Origin: UBA7803 sp047920935
Lineage (GTDB): Bacteria; Pseudomonadota; Gammaproteobacteria; Pseudomonadales; Azotimanducaceae
Direction of reading: 5' to 3'
NCBI GenBank assembly: GCA_047920935.1
Contig: JBLRXD010000023.1
Location: 1-25,080 of the forward strand
Length of the DNA: 25,080 bases
Part shown: positions 16,331 through 24,025 of the stretch, in pieces
Numbering within the stretch: position 1 is the first letter of the stretch
Layout of the letters: the number at the start of each line of letters is the position of its first letter
The notes under the pieces: generated by a model
Told to the model about the DNA's origin: nothing
The model's input: only the letters and a program-made list of their open reading frames with translations
The model's database searches: none
Translations under genes and position numbers: made by a program

Positions 16331-16819
16331 TCAGCCCTGGGCGGAGCGCTCGATGGTGGAACGCTTGCGGCCGCGAGGGTGTTGCTCACCGATCACCGGC
16401 CCCCAGTCCGCCGTCAGGGCATTCCTGAGATGACGGACAGTATCATAACCAAGCCGCATGGCCAGGGCCTGCTCCGCCTGGCGCAGCGCAGCCAGAGCCG
16501 CCGAGATCAACTCCGAACCACGTTCGCTGAACACGATGCGGTTGGCCCGACGATCTTCCGGGTCAGGAATCTGCGTAACCAACTCGTCCCGCTCCAACTC
16601 GTTGATCTGTTGTTGGATCGCCTGGCGGCTGACACCGAGCACGCGAGCCAGTTCGGCGGCGCGGGTGATGCCGTTCGAGATGTTGATGAGAATCATGGTC
16701 TGGGTGCGCGTGCGCGGTTGGAAGCCTGCCTGGATGAGGCCGTTCTGCAGGCTCTCATCCATCCAATAGTAAGCTCTGAGCAGCCCTCGCATGAGCACTT
16801 CGGGGGGTTGATCTTGCAT
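16331..16819 (-). CDS. MarR-family transcriptional regulator
   Basis: A 162-residue winged helix-turn-helix protein. The recognition region reads ELARVLGVSRQAIQQQINEL (about 57-76) and the wing has the MarR signature DPEDRRANRIVFSERG (about 85-100); flanking helices would form the dimer interface. The ATG 16819 follows an AAGG ribosome site at 7 nt. It is divergent from the nitroreductase-Cox run and upstream of the sulfatase, so it probably represses both directions in response to a small, often aromatic or acidic, ligand, as is usual for MarR genes in this arrangement. The ligand and target are inferred only from position. Confidence 0.88.
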   Translation of the reverse strand: MQDQPPEVLMRGLLRAYYWMDESLQNGLIQAGFQPRTRTQTMILINISNGITRAAELARVLGVSRQAIQQQINELERDELVTQIPDPEDRRANRIVFSERGSELISAALAALRQAEQALAMRLGYDTVRHLRNALTADWGPVIGEQHPRGRKRSTIERSAQG

Positions 16820-16901
16820 AGTCAAACCTTTTTCTCACGGCAGCCGCAGGTAAGGGCGGTGGCCCGGGTCGCGATAATTCTTTCGTACAGGCAATTTACT
16901 A

Positions 16902-16933
16902 GCAACATGAAGGCTGCCCTTTGTCAATGTTGC
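16902..16933. promoter_or_regulatory. Inverted repeat in the MarR/nitroreductase divergent region
   Basis: GCAACAT (16902-16908) and ATGTTGC (16927-16933) are perfect inverted arms 25 bp apart centre to centre. Further GCAATTT, GCAAATT and GCAAATG words follow nearby (to 16965). The 206-bp gap is AT-richer than its flanks and contains no gene; it is the likely site of MarR control. Confidence 0.4.
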
Positions 16934-17025
16934 GCTGCATCTCCACAGCAAATTCCATTGCAAATGCCGCGCCCTATCTGGCGCTGTGCTAGGCTCATCG
17001 GCGTTTTTCGGGGAGGCTACTTGTC

Positions 17026-17694
17026 ATGGAGCTCTACGATGTCATGCGTACCAGCTTCGCAGCTCGTGATTTTACCGACGAGCCGGTGCCGGATAGCGTG
17101 CTGCACACCATTCTCGACCACGCCCGCTTCGCGCCCAGTGGCGGCAACCGCCAGGGTTGGCGGGTGCTGGTGATCCGCGATGCGCAGACTCGAGAGGCCA
17201 TGGTGCCGATGATGATGCCGGCGTTTCAACGCTACTTCGCGCAGGTGCAGGCGGGGGAGGCTCCCTGGAACACCATCGACCCCACCGGTCTGAGCGCAGC
17301 CGAGATCGCCGCGGCACCTGCGCCGGAGGCCTTCATTCGCCGCATTACCGCTGCGCCGGTGCTGCTTCTGGTGCTCGTCGACCTCTCGGTTGTGGCCTCG
17401 TTCGATGCCGATCTGCCCCGGGTCGGGGTGATTTCCGGGGCATCCGTGTACCCCTTCGTGTGGAACATTCTGCTGGCCGCCCGTAACGAAGGCTATGGCG
17501 GCACGCCGACGACGTTCATTGCGGCCGAAGAGCGGCAGATCAAGGCTCTGCTGGATATCCCCGAGCGCATGGCGGTAGCCGCACTGATACCCCTCGGGCG
17601 CCCGGTCAAACAGCTCACCCGTCTCACGCGCAAGCCGGTAGAAGCGTTCGCCATGCACGAGCGCTGGGGCGGAGCGCCGCTGGAAAACGGCTGA
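17026..17694 (+). CDS. Nitroreductase-family flavoprotein
   Basis: A 222-residue FMN-dependent oxidoreductase, normally a homodimer reducing nitro groups, quinones or enamide-type bonds with NAD(P)H. Family blocks: N-terminal YDVMRTSFAARDFTDEPVP, RFAPSGGNRQGWRVLVI (about 34-50) with the FMN-phosphate contacts, the SVYPFVWNILLAARNEGYGGT helix (about 146-165), and a C-terminal AVAALIPLGRP strand with the usual PVKQLTRLTRKPVE ending. A GGGAGG ribosome site precedes the ATG. It leads the plus-strand run containing the CoxG/S/L/M-like genes, so it may process the same substrate or recycle electrons for that pathway. The substrate is unknown. Confidence 0.9.
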   Translation: MELYDVMRTSFAARDFTDEPVPDSVLHTILDHARFAPSGGNRQGWRVLVIRDAQTREAMVPMMMPAFQRYFAQVQAGEAPWNTIDPTGLSAAEIAAAPAPEAFIRRITAAPVLLLVLVDLSVVASFDADLPRVGVISGASVYPFVWNILLAARNEGYGGTPTTFIAAEERQIKALLDIPERMAVAALIPLGRPVKQLTRLTRKPVEAFAMHERWGGAPLENG

Positions 17695-17770
17695 GCGGCT
17701 GCATCCGCTACTCCCCGTTGCCCGCTGTCGACAATCGTGCGAACCTGCCGGCGGGGAGCAGGAGGACAGC

Positions 17771-18370
17771 GTGGAACAGACTGGCGAGCATCGCATCGCA
17801 GCGAGCCGCGACACCGTGTGGGCGGCACTGAACGATCCGGACATTCTGTGCCGGAGCCTCGATGGGTGCCAATCCATGAACAAGACCGCCGACGACCGCT
17901 TCGATGCTGTCGTCAAGGCCAAAGTCGGGCCGGTGAGCGCTACCTTCAATGCCGAGCTCGAGCTTCACGACGTGCTGCCCCCCGAGCGCTACACCATTCA
18001 CGCCAACGTCAAGGGCGGCCCGGCCGGTTTCGCCCGCGGCCAGGCCCAGGTGAACCTGATCGAAGACGGCGATGCCACGGTATTGCAGTACGCGGTGAAA
18101 GCCAGCGTGGGTGGCAAGCTCGCGCAGGTTGGCTCGCGGCTCATCGATGGCACGGCCCGGAAGATGGCCGAGGGGTTCTTCAGTCGCTTCACGCGTGAAG
18201 TTGGCGGTGAGGTGCCAGGCGAAGAGGCCACTGGGGCCGCCCAGGCAGCGCCACGCGCGTCCCGGGGCAGTCACGCTCAGCGCGATGGCGGCTACGAGAC
18301 CGGCGGTGCGTGGAAGATCTGGGTGATCGTGTTCGTCGCCTTGGCACTGGCGCTGTTGTTCGCGCTGTAG
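17771..18370 (+). CDS. CoxG-like SRPBCC protein with C-terminal membrane anchor
   Basis: A 199-residue protein. Residues 1-145 are a CoxG-type START/SRPBCC domain: MEQTGEHRIAASRDTVWAAL start, DPDILCRSLDGCQSM, KVGPVSATFNAELEL, GPAGFARGQAQVNL and GGKLAQVGSRLIDGTARKMA. After a flexible linker (about 147-178) comes one hydrophobic helix (AWKIWVIVFVALALALLFAL, 180-199). In CO-oxidising bacteria CoxG helps tether the molybdenum hydroxylase to the membrane, and this layout fits that role. The GTG start is supported by AGGAGG (17760-17765) 5 nt upstream. It precedes the CoxS-like gene by 47 bp. Confidence 0.88.
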   Translation: MEQTGEHRIAASRDTVWAALNDPDILCRSLDGCQSMNKTADDRFDAVVKAKVGPVSATFNAELELHDVLPPERYTIHANVKGGPAGFARGQAQVNLIEDGDATVLQYAVKASVGGKLAQVGSRLIDGTARKMAEGFFSRFTREVGGEVPGEEATGAAQAAPRASRGSHAQRDGGYETGGAWKIWVIVFVALALALLFAL

Positions 18371-18417
18371 CGCACGGTTTCTTAACAGGGAGATCAACGA
18401 CGCAGGGAGAACGAGCG

Positions 18418-18894
18418 ATGAAACTGAGCCTGACGGTCAACGGCGCCGCCCACGACCTCGATGTGCCCGACAACACGCTGCTGGTCGACATCATCCGGGA
18501 GCATCTCTCCCTGACCGGCACCCACGTGGGTTGCGACACCAGCCAGTGCGGCGCGTGCACCGTGCACCTGGACGGCCGCGCGGTGAAATCCTGCGCGATC
18601 CTGGCAGGGCAGGTGGCGGGCGCCCACGTCACCACCATCGAAGGCATTGGCAGCGCCGATGATCTTCACCCCATGCAGACGGCATTTCGCCAGCACCACG
18701 CCTTACAGTGTGGGTTCTGCACCCCGGGCATGATCATGGCAGCCATCGATCTGGTGGCGAGCAGCGACGGGCTCGACCGGCAGACCGTCCGCGAGGGCCT
18801 GGAAGGTAACCTGTGCCGCTGCACCGGTTACCACAACATCGTCGAAGCAATACTCGCGGCGGCGGCCGACATGAAGGAGGTGAATCATGGCTGA
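18418..18894 (+). CDS. CoxS-like [2Fe-2S] small subunit of a molybdenum hydroxylase
   Basis: A 158-residue electron-transfer subunit. The N-terminal plant-ferredoxin-like domain has C39, C44, C47 and C59 (GCDTSQCGACTVHLDG), and the C-terminal helical domain has C98, C101, C133 and C135 (QCGFCTPGM and GNLCRCTGYHNI), so both clusters are complete. The ATG at 18418 is preceded by GGGAG at 8 nt; the frame is open further upstream but that part overlaps the coxG-like gene. The stop overlaps the large-subunit start by 8 bp. It should pass electrons from the Mo site to the FAD subunit. Confidence 0.95.
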   Translation: MKLSLTVNGAAHDLDVPDNTLLVDIIREHLSLTGTHVGCDTSQCGACTVHLDGRAVKSCAILAGQVAGAHVTTIEGIGSADDLHPMQTAFRQHHALQCGFCTPGMIMAAIDLVASSDGLDRQTVREGLEGNLCRCTGYHNIVEAILAAAADMKEVNHG

Positions 18895-21238
18895 GGCGGT
18901 GCAAACCGGCATCGGCGCATCGGTGCTGCGCAAGGAAGACGGGCGATTCATCACCGGCCAGGGCCGCTATACCGACGACATCAACGAACCCGGCCAACTC
19001 TATGCGGTGTTCCTGCGCTCGCCCCACGCGCGGGCGCGCATCGACGCCATCGACATTGCCGAGGCGACTGCCGCTGACGGCGTGGTGGCGGTGCTGACCG
19101 GCAACGACATGGCCGCCGACGGCCTGGGGGATCTGCCCTGCGGTTGGCTGGTGAAGCAGAAGGATGGCTCCGACATGGTTTCGGCCCCCCATCCGCCACT
19201 CGCGCACAGCCTTGTCAATTACGTCGGCGAACCCTACGGAGTGGTGATCGCCGACAGCGTCGAGGCGGCTCGCCGGGGGGCCGAACTGGTGATGACGGAG
19301 TTTTCGGAGCTCGATCCGGTGGTGGATCCGACCCGAGCTACGTCGTCCGAGGACATTCACGAAGGCGTGCTCGGCAATCTTGCCTACGAGTGGGTGCTGG
19401 GGGACCAACAGGCCACCGACGCGGCGCTGGCCTCTGCCGCCCACGTCACCCGTCTGGATCTCACCAACAATCGTCTGATCCCCAACGCCATGGAGCCGAG
19501 AGCCGCGCTGGGCATCTACAACAAGGGTAGCGGCGAGCACGTACTCTACACCACCAGTCAGAACCCGCACCTGGAACGACTGGTGTTGTCGGCGTTCGTT
19601 CAGGTGGCGCCGGAGCACAAATTGCGCGTCATCGCGCCAGACGTGGGCGGCGGTTTCGGCTCGAAAATCGCCGTGTACCCCGAGGAAACCGCGGTCATAT
19701 GGGCAGCGCGGCGGCTGGAGCGCCCGGTGAAGTGGACGGCCGAGCGTAGTGAGTCCTTCCTCACCGACGCGCACGGGCGTGATCACGTCACCCAGGTCGA
19801 GTTGGGGATCGACGCCGACGGCCGCTTCGTGGCGCTGAAGGTCGCCACCACCGCCAATCTTGGGGCCTATCTGTCGTTGTTCGGCTCCTCCGTGCCGACC
19901 TACCTTTACGGCACCCTGCTGGCGGGGCAGTACCAGACCCCCAACATCTTCGTTCAGGTGCACGGCGTCTACACCAACACCGCGCCGGTGGATGCGTATC
20001 GCGGCGCCGGGCGCCCGGAGGCCACCTACGTAGTGGAGCGTATCGTCGAGACCGCCGCCCGCGAGTTGGGTCGCGACCCGGCCGAGCTGCGGCGCCTCAA
20101 CATGATCCAGCCGAGCGACTTCCCATACGAAACGCCGGTGGCGTTGGTCTACGATACCGGCAATTACCAAGCCAGTCTCGACAAGGCGCTCGAGCTCATC
20201 GACTACGCCGGTTTCCCCGAGCGCCGTGCTGCGGCGGCGCGGCGCGGCAAACGCCGGGGCATCGGCTTCGCCTGCTACATCGAAGCCTGCGGTCTCGCGC
20301 CTTCGAAGCTGGCCATTCAACTCGGCGCCGGCGTCGGTCTCTACGAAAGCGGCGAGATTCGCATCGATCCCACCGGCACGGCGACGGTGTTCACCGGCTC
20401 CCACAGCCATGGTCAGGGGCACGAAACCACCTTCGCTCAAGTGGTGGCCGAACGCTTCGGTATCGGCATCGACGACGTCGAGGTGGTGCACGGCGACACC
20501 GGGCGGGTGGAGTTCGGTCTTGGCACCTACGGTTCGCGCTCCCTCGCGGTAGGCGGTTCCGCCCTCATGAAAGCGGCGGACAAGATCATCGCCAAGGGCA
20601 CGCGAATCGCCGCCCACATGCTCGAGACGGATCCGGGCAACGTGGAGTTCGCCGATGGCCGCTTCAGCGTGCGCGACAGCAACCAGTCGCTGTCGTTCGG
20701 TGAGGTGGCTTTTGCCGCCTACGTGCCCGCCAACTACCCGGAAGATCTCGAGCCCGGCTTGTCGGAGACGGCCTTCTACGATCCCGGCAACTTCACTTAC
20801 CCGGCGGGGACCCACATCGCCGAGGTGGAGGTGGACGAGGAAACCGGCGTGGTGCAGGTGGTGGATTTCGTCGCCGTCGACGACTTCGGCGTGGTGATCA
20901 ATCCCATGATCGTTCATGGGCAGGTGCATGGCGGCGTTGCCCAGGGCTTGGGCCAGGCGTTGCTCGAGCATGGCATTTACGACGAGTACGGTCAGTTGCA
21001 GACCGGCTCGTACATGGATTACTGCATGCCCCGGGCCGATGATCTGCCGGATTTCCGCGTCGATACCACGGTCACGCCGTGCACCCACAACCCGCTTGGG
21101 GTGAAAGGCTGTGGCGAGGCGGGCGCCATCGGCAGTCCGGCGGCGGTGATGAACGCGGTCACCGACGCCATCGGCGTCAACGACATCTCCATGCCGGCGA
21201 CGCCGGAAAAACTCTGGCGCGCGCTCAACGGCCGATAG
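18887..21238 (+). CDS. Molybdopterin large subunit, form II CoxL / xanthine-dehydrogenase type
   Basis: A 783-residue catalytic subunit binding the molybdenum-cytosine-dinucleotide-type cofactor. Residues 370-376 read AYRGAGR, the form II active-site loop, instead of the AYxCSFR loop of true CO dehydrogenase, so CO oxidation is unlikely. The catalytic Glu is E744 in KGCGEAGAIGSP. Other family blocks are GASVLRKEDGRFITGQGRYTDD-like N-terminal text, VGGGFGSK (about 256-263), the TGSHSHGQGHETTFAQVVAE stretch and DFGVVINPMIVHGQVHGG. The substrate is probably an N-heterocycle, purine, aldehyde or similar compound hydroxylated with water. Subunit order S-L-M differs from the M-S-L order of classical cox operons. 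No Cox-type maturation genes are in the window. Confidence 0.95.
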   Translation: MAEAVQTGIGASVLRKEDGRFITGQGRYTDDINEPGQLYAVFLRSPHARARIDAIDIAEATAADGVVAVLTGNDMAADGLGDLPCGWLVKQKDGSDMVSAPHPPLAHSLVNYVGEPYGVVIADSVEAARRGAELVMTEFSELDPVVDPTRATSSEDIHEGVLGNLAYEWVLGDQQATDAALASAAHVTRLDLTNNRLIPNAMEPRAALGIYNKGSGEHVLYTTSQNPHLERLVLSAFVQVAPEHKLRVIAPDVGGGFGSKIAVYPEETAVIWAARRLERPVKWTAERSESFLTDAHGRDHVTQVELGIDADGRFVALKVATTANLGAYLSLFGSSVPTYLYGTLLAGQYQTPNIFVQVHGVYTNTAPVDAYRGAGRPEATYVVERIVETAARELGRDPAELRRLNMIQPSDFPYETPVALVYDTGNYQASLDKALELIDYAGFPERRAAAARRGKRRGIGFACYIEACGLAPSKLAIQLGAGVGLYESGEIRIDPTGTATVFTGSHSHGQGHETTFAQVVAERFGIGIDDVEVVHGDTGRVEFGLGTYGSRSLAVGGSALMKAADKIIAKGTRIAAHMLETDPGNVEFADGRFSVRDSNQSLSFGEVAFAAYVPANYPEDLEPGLSETAFYDPGNFTYPAGTHIAEVEVDEETGVVQVVDFVAVDDFGVVINPMIVHGQVHGGVAQGLGQALLEHGIYDEYGQLQTGSYMDYCMPRADDLPDFRVDTTVTPCTHNPLGVKGCGEAGAIGSPAAVMNAVTDAIGVNDISMPATPEKLWRALNGR

Positions 21239-21253
21239 GCTCAGGAGGAAGGC

Positions 21254-22054
21254 ATGTACTCATTCAACTATCACAAACCCGCCTCTCTCGAGGAGGCCGC
21301 AGCATTGTTCCGCAATGCCGACGATGGCATGTACCTGGCTGGCGGGCAGACGCTGATCCCCACCATGAAGCAGCGTCTGGCGGCGCCATCAGACGTCATC
21401 GACCTGGCCGGCGTGGCGGGGCTTGCGGCCATCGAGGTCTCGGATCGGCAGGTCAGCGTCGGTGCGTTCGCCCGTCACGCCGAAGTTGCCGGGCATCAGG
21501 GCATCCGCCGGGCGCTGCCGGTGCTTGCCCATCTGGCGGCGCAGATCGGTGACGGTCAGGTGCGCAACCGCGGCACTCTGGGCGGGTCGGTGGCGAACAG
21601 CGATCCGGCCGCCGACTATCCGGCGGCAGTGATCGGCCTGGGCGCCACGGTGCATACCAGCAGCCGGGCCATCGCCGCGGACGACTACTTTCAGGATCTG
21701 TTCGAAACTGCTCTCGAGCCGGGAGAGATCATCACCCGCATCGATTTTCCAGTGCCGGATCGGGCGGCGTATCGGAAGTTTTCCCACCCCGCCTCCCGCT
21801 ATGCGGTGGTGGGCGTGCTGATTGCCGATTTCGACGGTGACATTCGCGTGGGCATCACCGGGGCGGGGCCGTGCGCGTTCCGCGGCACCGCCATCGAGCA
21901 GGCACTGAACGGCAGCCTCGACCCCGCCGCGCTGCAGAGCGTGGAAGTGCCGGATGCCGGCTTCAACAGTGACCTGTTCGCCTCGGCAGAATATCGGGCG
22001 CATCTCGTGAAGGTCATGGCGCGCCGCGCCCTGCAAGATCTGCTCGGGGCTTAG
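21254..22054 (+). CDS. CoxM-like FAD-binding subunit of the molybdenum hydroxylase
   Basis: A 266-residue subunit with the PCMH-type FAD domain. AGGQT (29-33) in YLAGGQTLIPTMKQRL binds the FAD pyrophosphate; QIGDGQVRNRGTLGGSVAN and SDPAADYPA (about 97-124) form the second FAD motif. The C-terminal CO-dehydrogenase flavoprotein domain contains SRYAVVGV and the GITGAGPCAFR strand. An AGGAGGA ribosome site (21242-21248) precedes the ATG. It follows the large subunit by 15 bp. It completes a heterotrimer (S, L, M) expected to reduce a quinone, oxygen or NAD+. Confidence 0.94.
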   Translation: MYSFNYHKPASLEEAAALFRNADDGMYLAGGQTLIPTMKQRLAAPSDVIDLAGVAGLAAIEVSDRQVSVGAFARHAEVAGHQGIRRALPVLAHLAAQIGDGQVRNRGTLGGSVANSDPAADYPAAVIGLGATVHTSSRAIAADDYFQDLFETALEPGEIITRIDFPVPDRAAYRKFSHPASRYAVVGVLIADFDGDIRVGITGAGPCAFRGTAIEQALNGSLDPAALQSVEVPDAGFNSDLFASAEYRAHLVKVMARRALQDLLGA

Positions 22055-22081
22055 CGGGTTCCGCCCGCTCCGACGGTGGGA

Positions 22082-23209
22082 ATGCATCCGGGCGCCGCGC
22101 TGCTGTTTTCCGTGCTGCTGGTCTTGACGGCGTCGGGCGCCCGGGCGTCGGCGGCGGAAGCATCACTGGCGCTGAACGAGATTCAACTGCTCGGCAGTCA
22201 CAACAGCTACAAGCAGGCCATGGATCCGCAGAACATGGCGATGCTGCGCCAGGTGAACGCGCCGCTGGCGGAATCCCTCGATTACTGGCATCTGCCCCTG
22301 GCCGCGCAACTCGATCTGGGCCTGCGCAAGCTCGAACTCGACGTGTTCTACGATCCGGCGGGGCAACTGTTCGGGCGCGCCGGTGCGGGTGGCTCACAAT
22401 TTCCGGTGCTGCACGTGCAGAACCTGGACGACCGCAGCCACTGTGCCAACCTGCTCCACTGCTTCGCTCAGTTGCTCGCCTGGGCCGACGCGAACCCCGG
22501 GCATCTGCCGCTGTTCGTGTCTTTCAACGCCAAGGACGAGATCATCGACCAGCCGGGATTCCTGCGGCCGGAGCCCTTTGGCGAGGATGCGTGGATGGCG
22601 CTGGATGCAGAGTTGCGGGCCGTGGTTGGCGACCGGCTGATCACCCCGGCGGAGGTGTTCGCAACCGGCGTGCTGCGCTGGCCTCGGCTGGCGGATGCCC
22701 GCGGCAGGTTCGTGCTGGTGCTCGACGAAGGCGGCGACAAGCGCAGGCAGTACGCCAGCCGCTGGCGCGAGCGGGCGATGTTTTCCAACCTGCCTGAGCG
22801 GGCTCCCGGCGCGGCGATTCTGGTGGTCAACGACCCGTTGACCGAGTTCGACCGCATCCAGCGGCTGGTGCGCGCCGGCTTCATTGTCCGCACTCGGGCC
22901 GATGCCGATACCCGCGAAGCCCGCACCGGTAGCGTTGAGCGGCGCGATGCTGCCTTCGCCAGCGGCGCTCAGTTGGTGAGTACCGACTATTACCTGCCGG
23001 CGCAGCACCTGGGCGGTGATTATCGGGTCGTCATGCCCGGTGGGGGCATCGCTCGCTGCAACCCGCTGCTGGCGCCAGGGTGCGTCCTGAACGGCAATGG
23101 AGTCAGGAGCGATCTGGAGGATCGCGATCGGGTGGATCGCGATCGGGAGATCGCTCCTACGAGTGGTCCGCGTCCAGATACTTCTCCTGCAGACGCTGCA
23201 TTCCCTTGA
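22082..23209 (+). CDS. Secreted Ca2+-dependent phosphoinositide-type phospholipase C
   Basis: A 375-residue protein beginning with a probable signal peptide (residues 1-24, hydrophobic 5-18, cleavage near ASA-AE, though few positive charges). The mature part matches the bacterial calcium-dependent PI-PLC family: LGSHNSYKQ (38-45, catalytic H40 and N41), LRKLELDVFYDP (81-92, metal-binding E85 and D87) and VLHVQNLDD (109-117, second His H111), then WADANPGHLPLFVSF. RCNPLLAPGC (about 326-335) is the usual family end. Residues 341-360 are encoded by a REP-like element and 361-375 by antisense of the SDR gene, so the tail is acquired. The ATG 22082 lies 27 bp after the CoxM-like gene; a GTG 6 bp earlier is possible. 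The likely substrate is a phosphodiester lipid or glycerophosphoinositol, unproven. Confidence 0.8.
   Translation: MHPGAALLFSVLLVLTASGARASAAEASLALNEIQLLGSHNSYKQAMDPQNMAMLRQVNAPLAESLDYWHLPLAAQLDLGLRKLELDVFYDPAGQLFGRAGAGGSQFPVLHVQNLDDRSHCANLLHCFAQLLAWADANPGHLPLFVSFNAKDEIIDQPGFLRPEPFGEDAWMALDAELRAVVGDRLITPAEVFATGVLRWPRLADARGRFVLVLDEGGDKRRQYASRWRERAMFSNLPERAPGAAILVVNDPLTEFDRIQRLVRAGFIVRTRADADTREARTGSVERRDAAFASGAQLVSTDYYLPAQHLGGDYRVVMPGGGIARCNPLLAPGCVLNGNGVRSDLEDRDRVDRDREIAPTSGPRPDTSPADAAFP
23102..23160. repeat. REP-like palindromic element at convergent PLC/SDR 3' ends
   Basis: GTCAGGAGCGATCT ... AGATCGCTCCTAC are near-perfect inverted ends. Inside, GGATCGCGATCGGG occurs twice in tandem (23119-23132 and 23134-23147). 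The element encodes part of the PLC tail, and its end CTCCTAC provides the SDR stop codon (TAG on the minus strand at 23157-23159). Confidence 0.85.
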
Positions 23210-23930
23210 TCCATCGGTCGTAGTCGCTGGTCTTGCGCTTGATGTACTCCGCCACCGTAGGATGAGGCAGCACCAGGAAGCTCTCGGCGCGCAGTGCCTG
23301 CACCACGGCCTCGGCCGTTTCCTCGGGCTCGATCATGCCGTCTACGCCGGCGACGCCGGGCCCGCCGGCGGTCATGGCGGTGCGCACCGCCTGGGGGCAC
23401 AGCACCGACACCTTGATGCCGTCGCGGCCGTGGGTGATGGCGATCCACTCCGCCAGCGCCACCGCGGCGTGCTTGGTGACCGCGTAGGTAACGGAGCCGA
23501 TCTGCGACAACAGGCCAGCTGCCGAGGCGGTGTTCAGCAGGTAACCGCCGCCCCGGGCTTTCATCCGCGGAATCAGATTGCGGGCGGCGTAGACGTGGGA
23601 CAGGGTGTTCACCTCCCAGATTTTCTGCCACACCTCGTCGGGTTCGTCGAGCCCCTTGCCGATGCCGATGCCGGCATTGGAGCAGAATAGATCGATGGGG
23701 CCGAAGCGGTTTTCGGTTTCCTCGATCAGTTTGATCACGTCGGCTTCGCGGCTGACGTCGGCGCCCATGCTCCAGCCGTCGATGGTCTCCGCCACCGCTT
23801 GGGCACCGGCGGCATCGAGATCGGCCACCACGACCTTGGCCGCACCTTCCCGGTGGAAGCGCTCCGCCATGGCTTTGCCGATTCCGCTGGCGCCGCCGGT
23901 TACCACGACGATCTTGTCCTCAAGCTCCAT
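23157..23930 (-). CDS. Short-chain dehydrogenase/reductase (classical SDR)
   Basis: A 257-residue NAD(P)-dependent oxidoreductase. The cofactor motif TGGASGIG is at 11-18; an acidic residue after the second strand (D37 in VVADLD) suggests NAD(H). NAG at 85-87 and catalytic N108, S136 (NTASAAG), Y149 and K153 (YAVTKHA) complete the tetrad. It ends with a TAG stop lying within the REP-like element, and its 3' end overlaps the convergent PLC reading frame by 53 bp. A purine-rich CAGGGGGG lies before the ATG. It diverges from the PLP-enzyme gene. The substrate (alcohol or ketone) is unknown. Confidence 0.92.
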   Translation of the reverse strand: MELEDKIVVVTGGASGIGKAMAERFHREGAAKVVVADLDAAGAQAVAETIDGWSMGADVSREADVIKLIEETENRFGPIDLFCSNAGIGIGKGLDEPDEVWQKIWEVNTLSHVYAARNLIPRMKARGGGYLLNTASAAGLLSQIGSVTYAVTKHAAVALAEWIAITHGRDGIKVSVLCPQAVRTAMTAGGPGVAGVDGMIEPEETAEAVVQALRAESFLVLPHPTVAEYIKRKTSDYDRWIKGMQRLQEKYLDADHS

Positions 23931-23957
23931 CTGCCCCCCTGATCTCGGTTTTTTTGA

Positions 23958-23997
23958 GGAAACGACATTAGACGTTTCCGAAACTCGATTCTATAGT
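23958..23997 (+). promoter_or_regulatory. Candidate promoter and dyad for the dehydratase-like gene
   Basis: GGAAACG (23958-23964) and CGTTTCC (23973-23979) form a perfect dyad with an 8-bp spacer. TATAGT (23992-23997) is a good -10, with TTAGAC (23968-23973) 18 bp upstream as a weak -35. The dyad overlaps the -35 region, so it is an operator candidate; it also lies 28 bp before the divergent SDR start. Confidence 0.45.
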
Positions 23998-24025
23998 CGG
24001 GCGATCCCGATGATGTGGCGGCCCC

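Noticed and set aside
17711..17758. Inverted repeat CTCCCCG/CGGGGAG upstream of the CoxG-like gene
   Set aside because: The arms are only 7 bp and 34 nt apart in GC-rich DNA; it could sequester the ribosome site but is too weak to call.
18734..21088. Long minus-strand open frame (784 codons) opposite the CoxL-like gene
   Set aside because: It is antisense to a gene with clear family motifs, is rich in His, Arg and Gly from GC-rich codon mirroring, and shows no domain.
18887..21238. True CO dehydrogenase (form I CoxL)
   Set aside because: The active-site loop is AYRGAGR, not AYxCSFR, so the gene is placed in the form II or broader xanthine-dehydrogenase group.
22053..22069. Small hairpin AGCGGG/CCCGCT after the CoxM-like gene
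   Set aside because: There is no T-run and the PLC gene follows at once, so it is not a convincing terminator.
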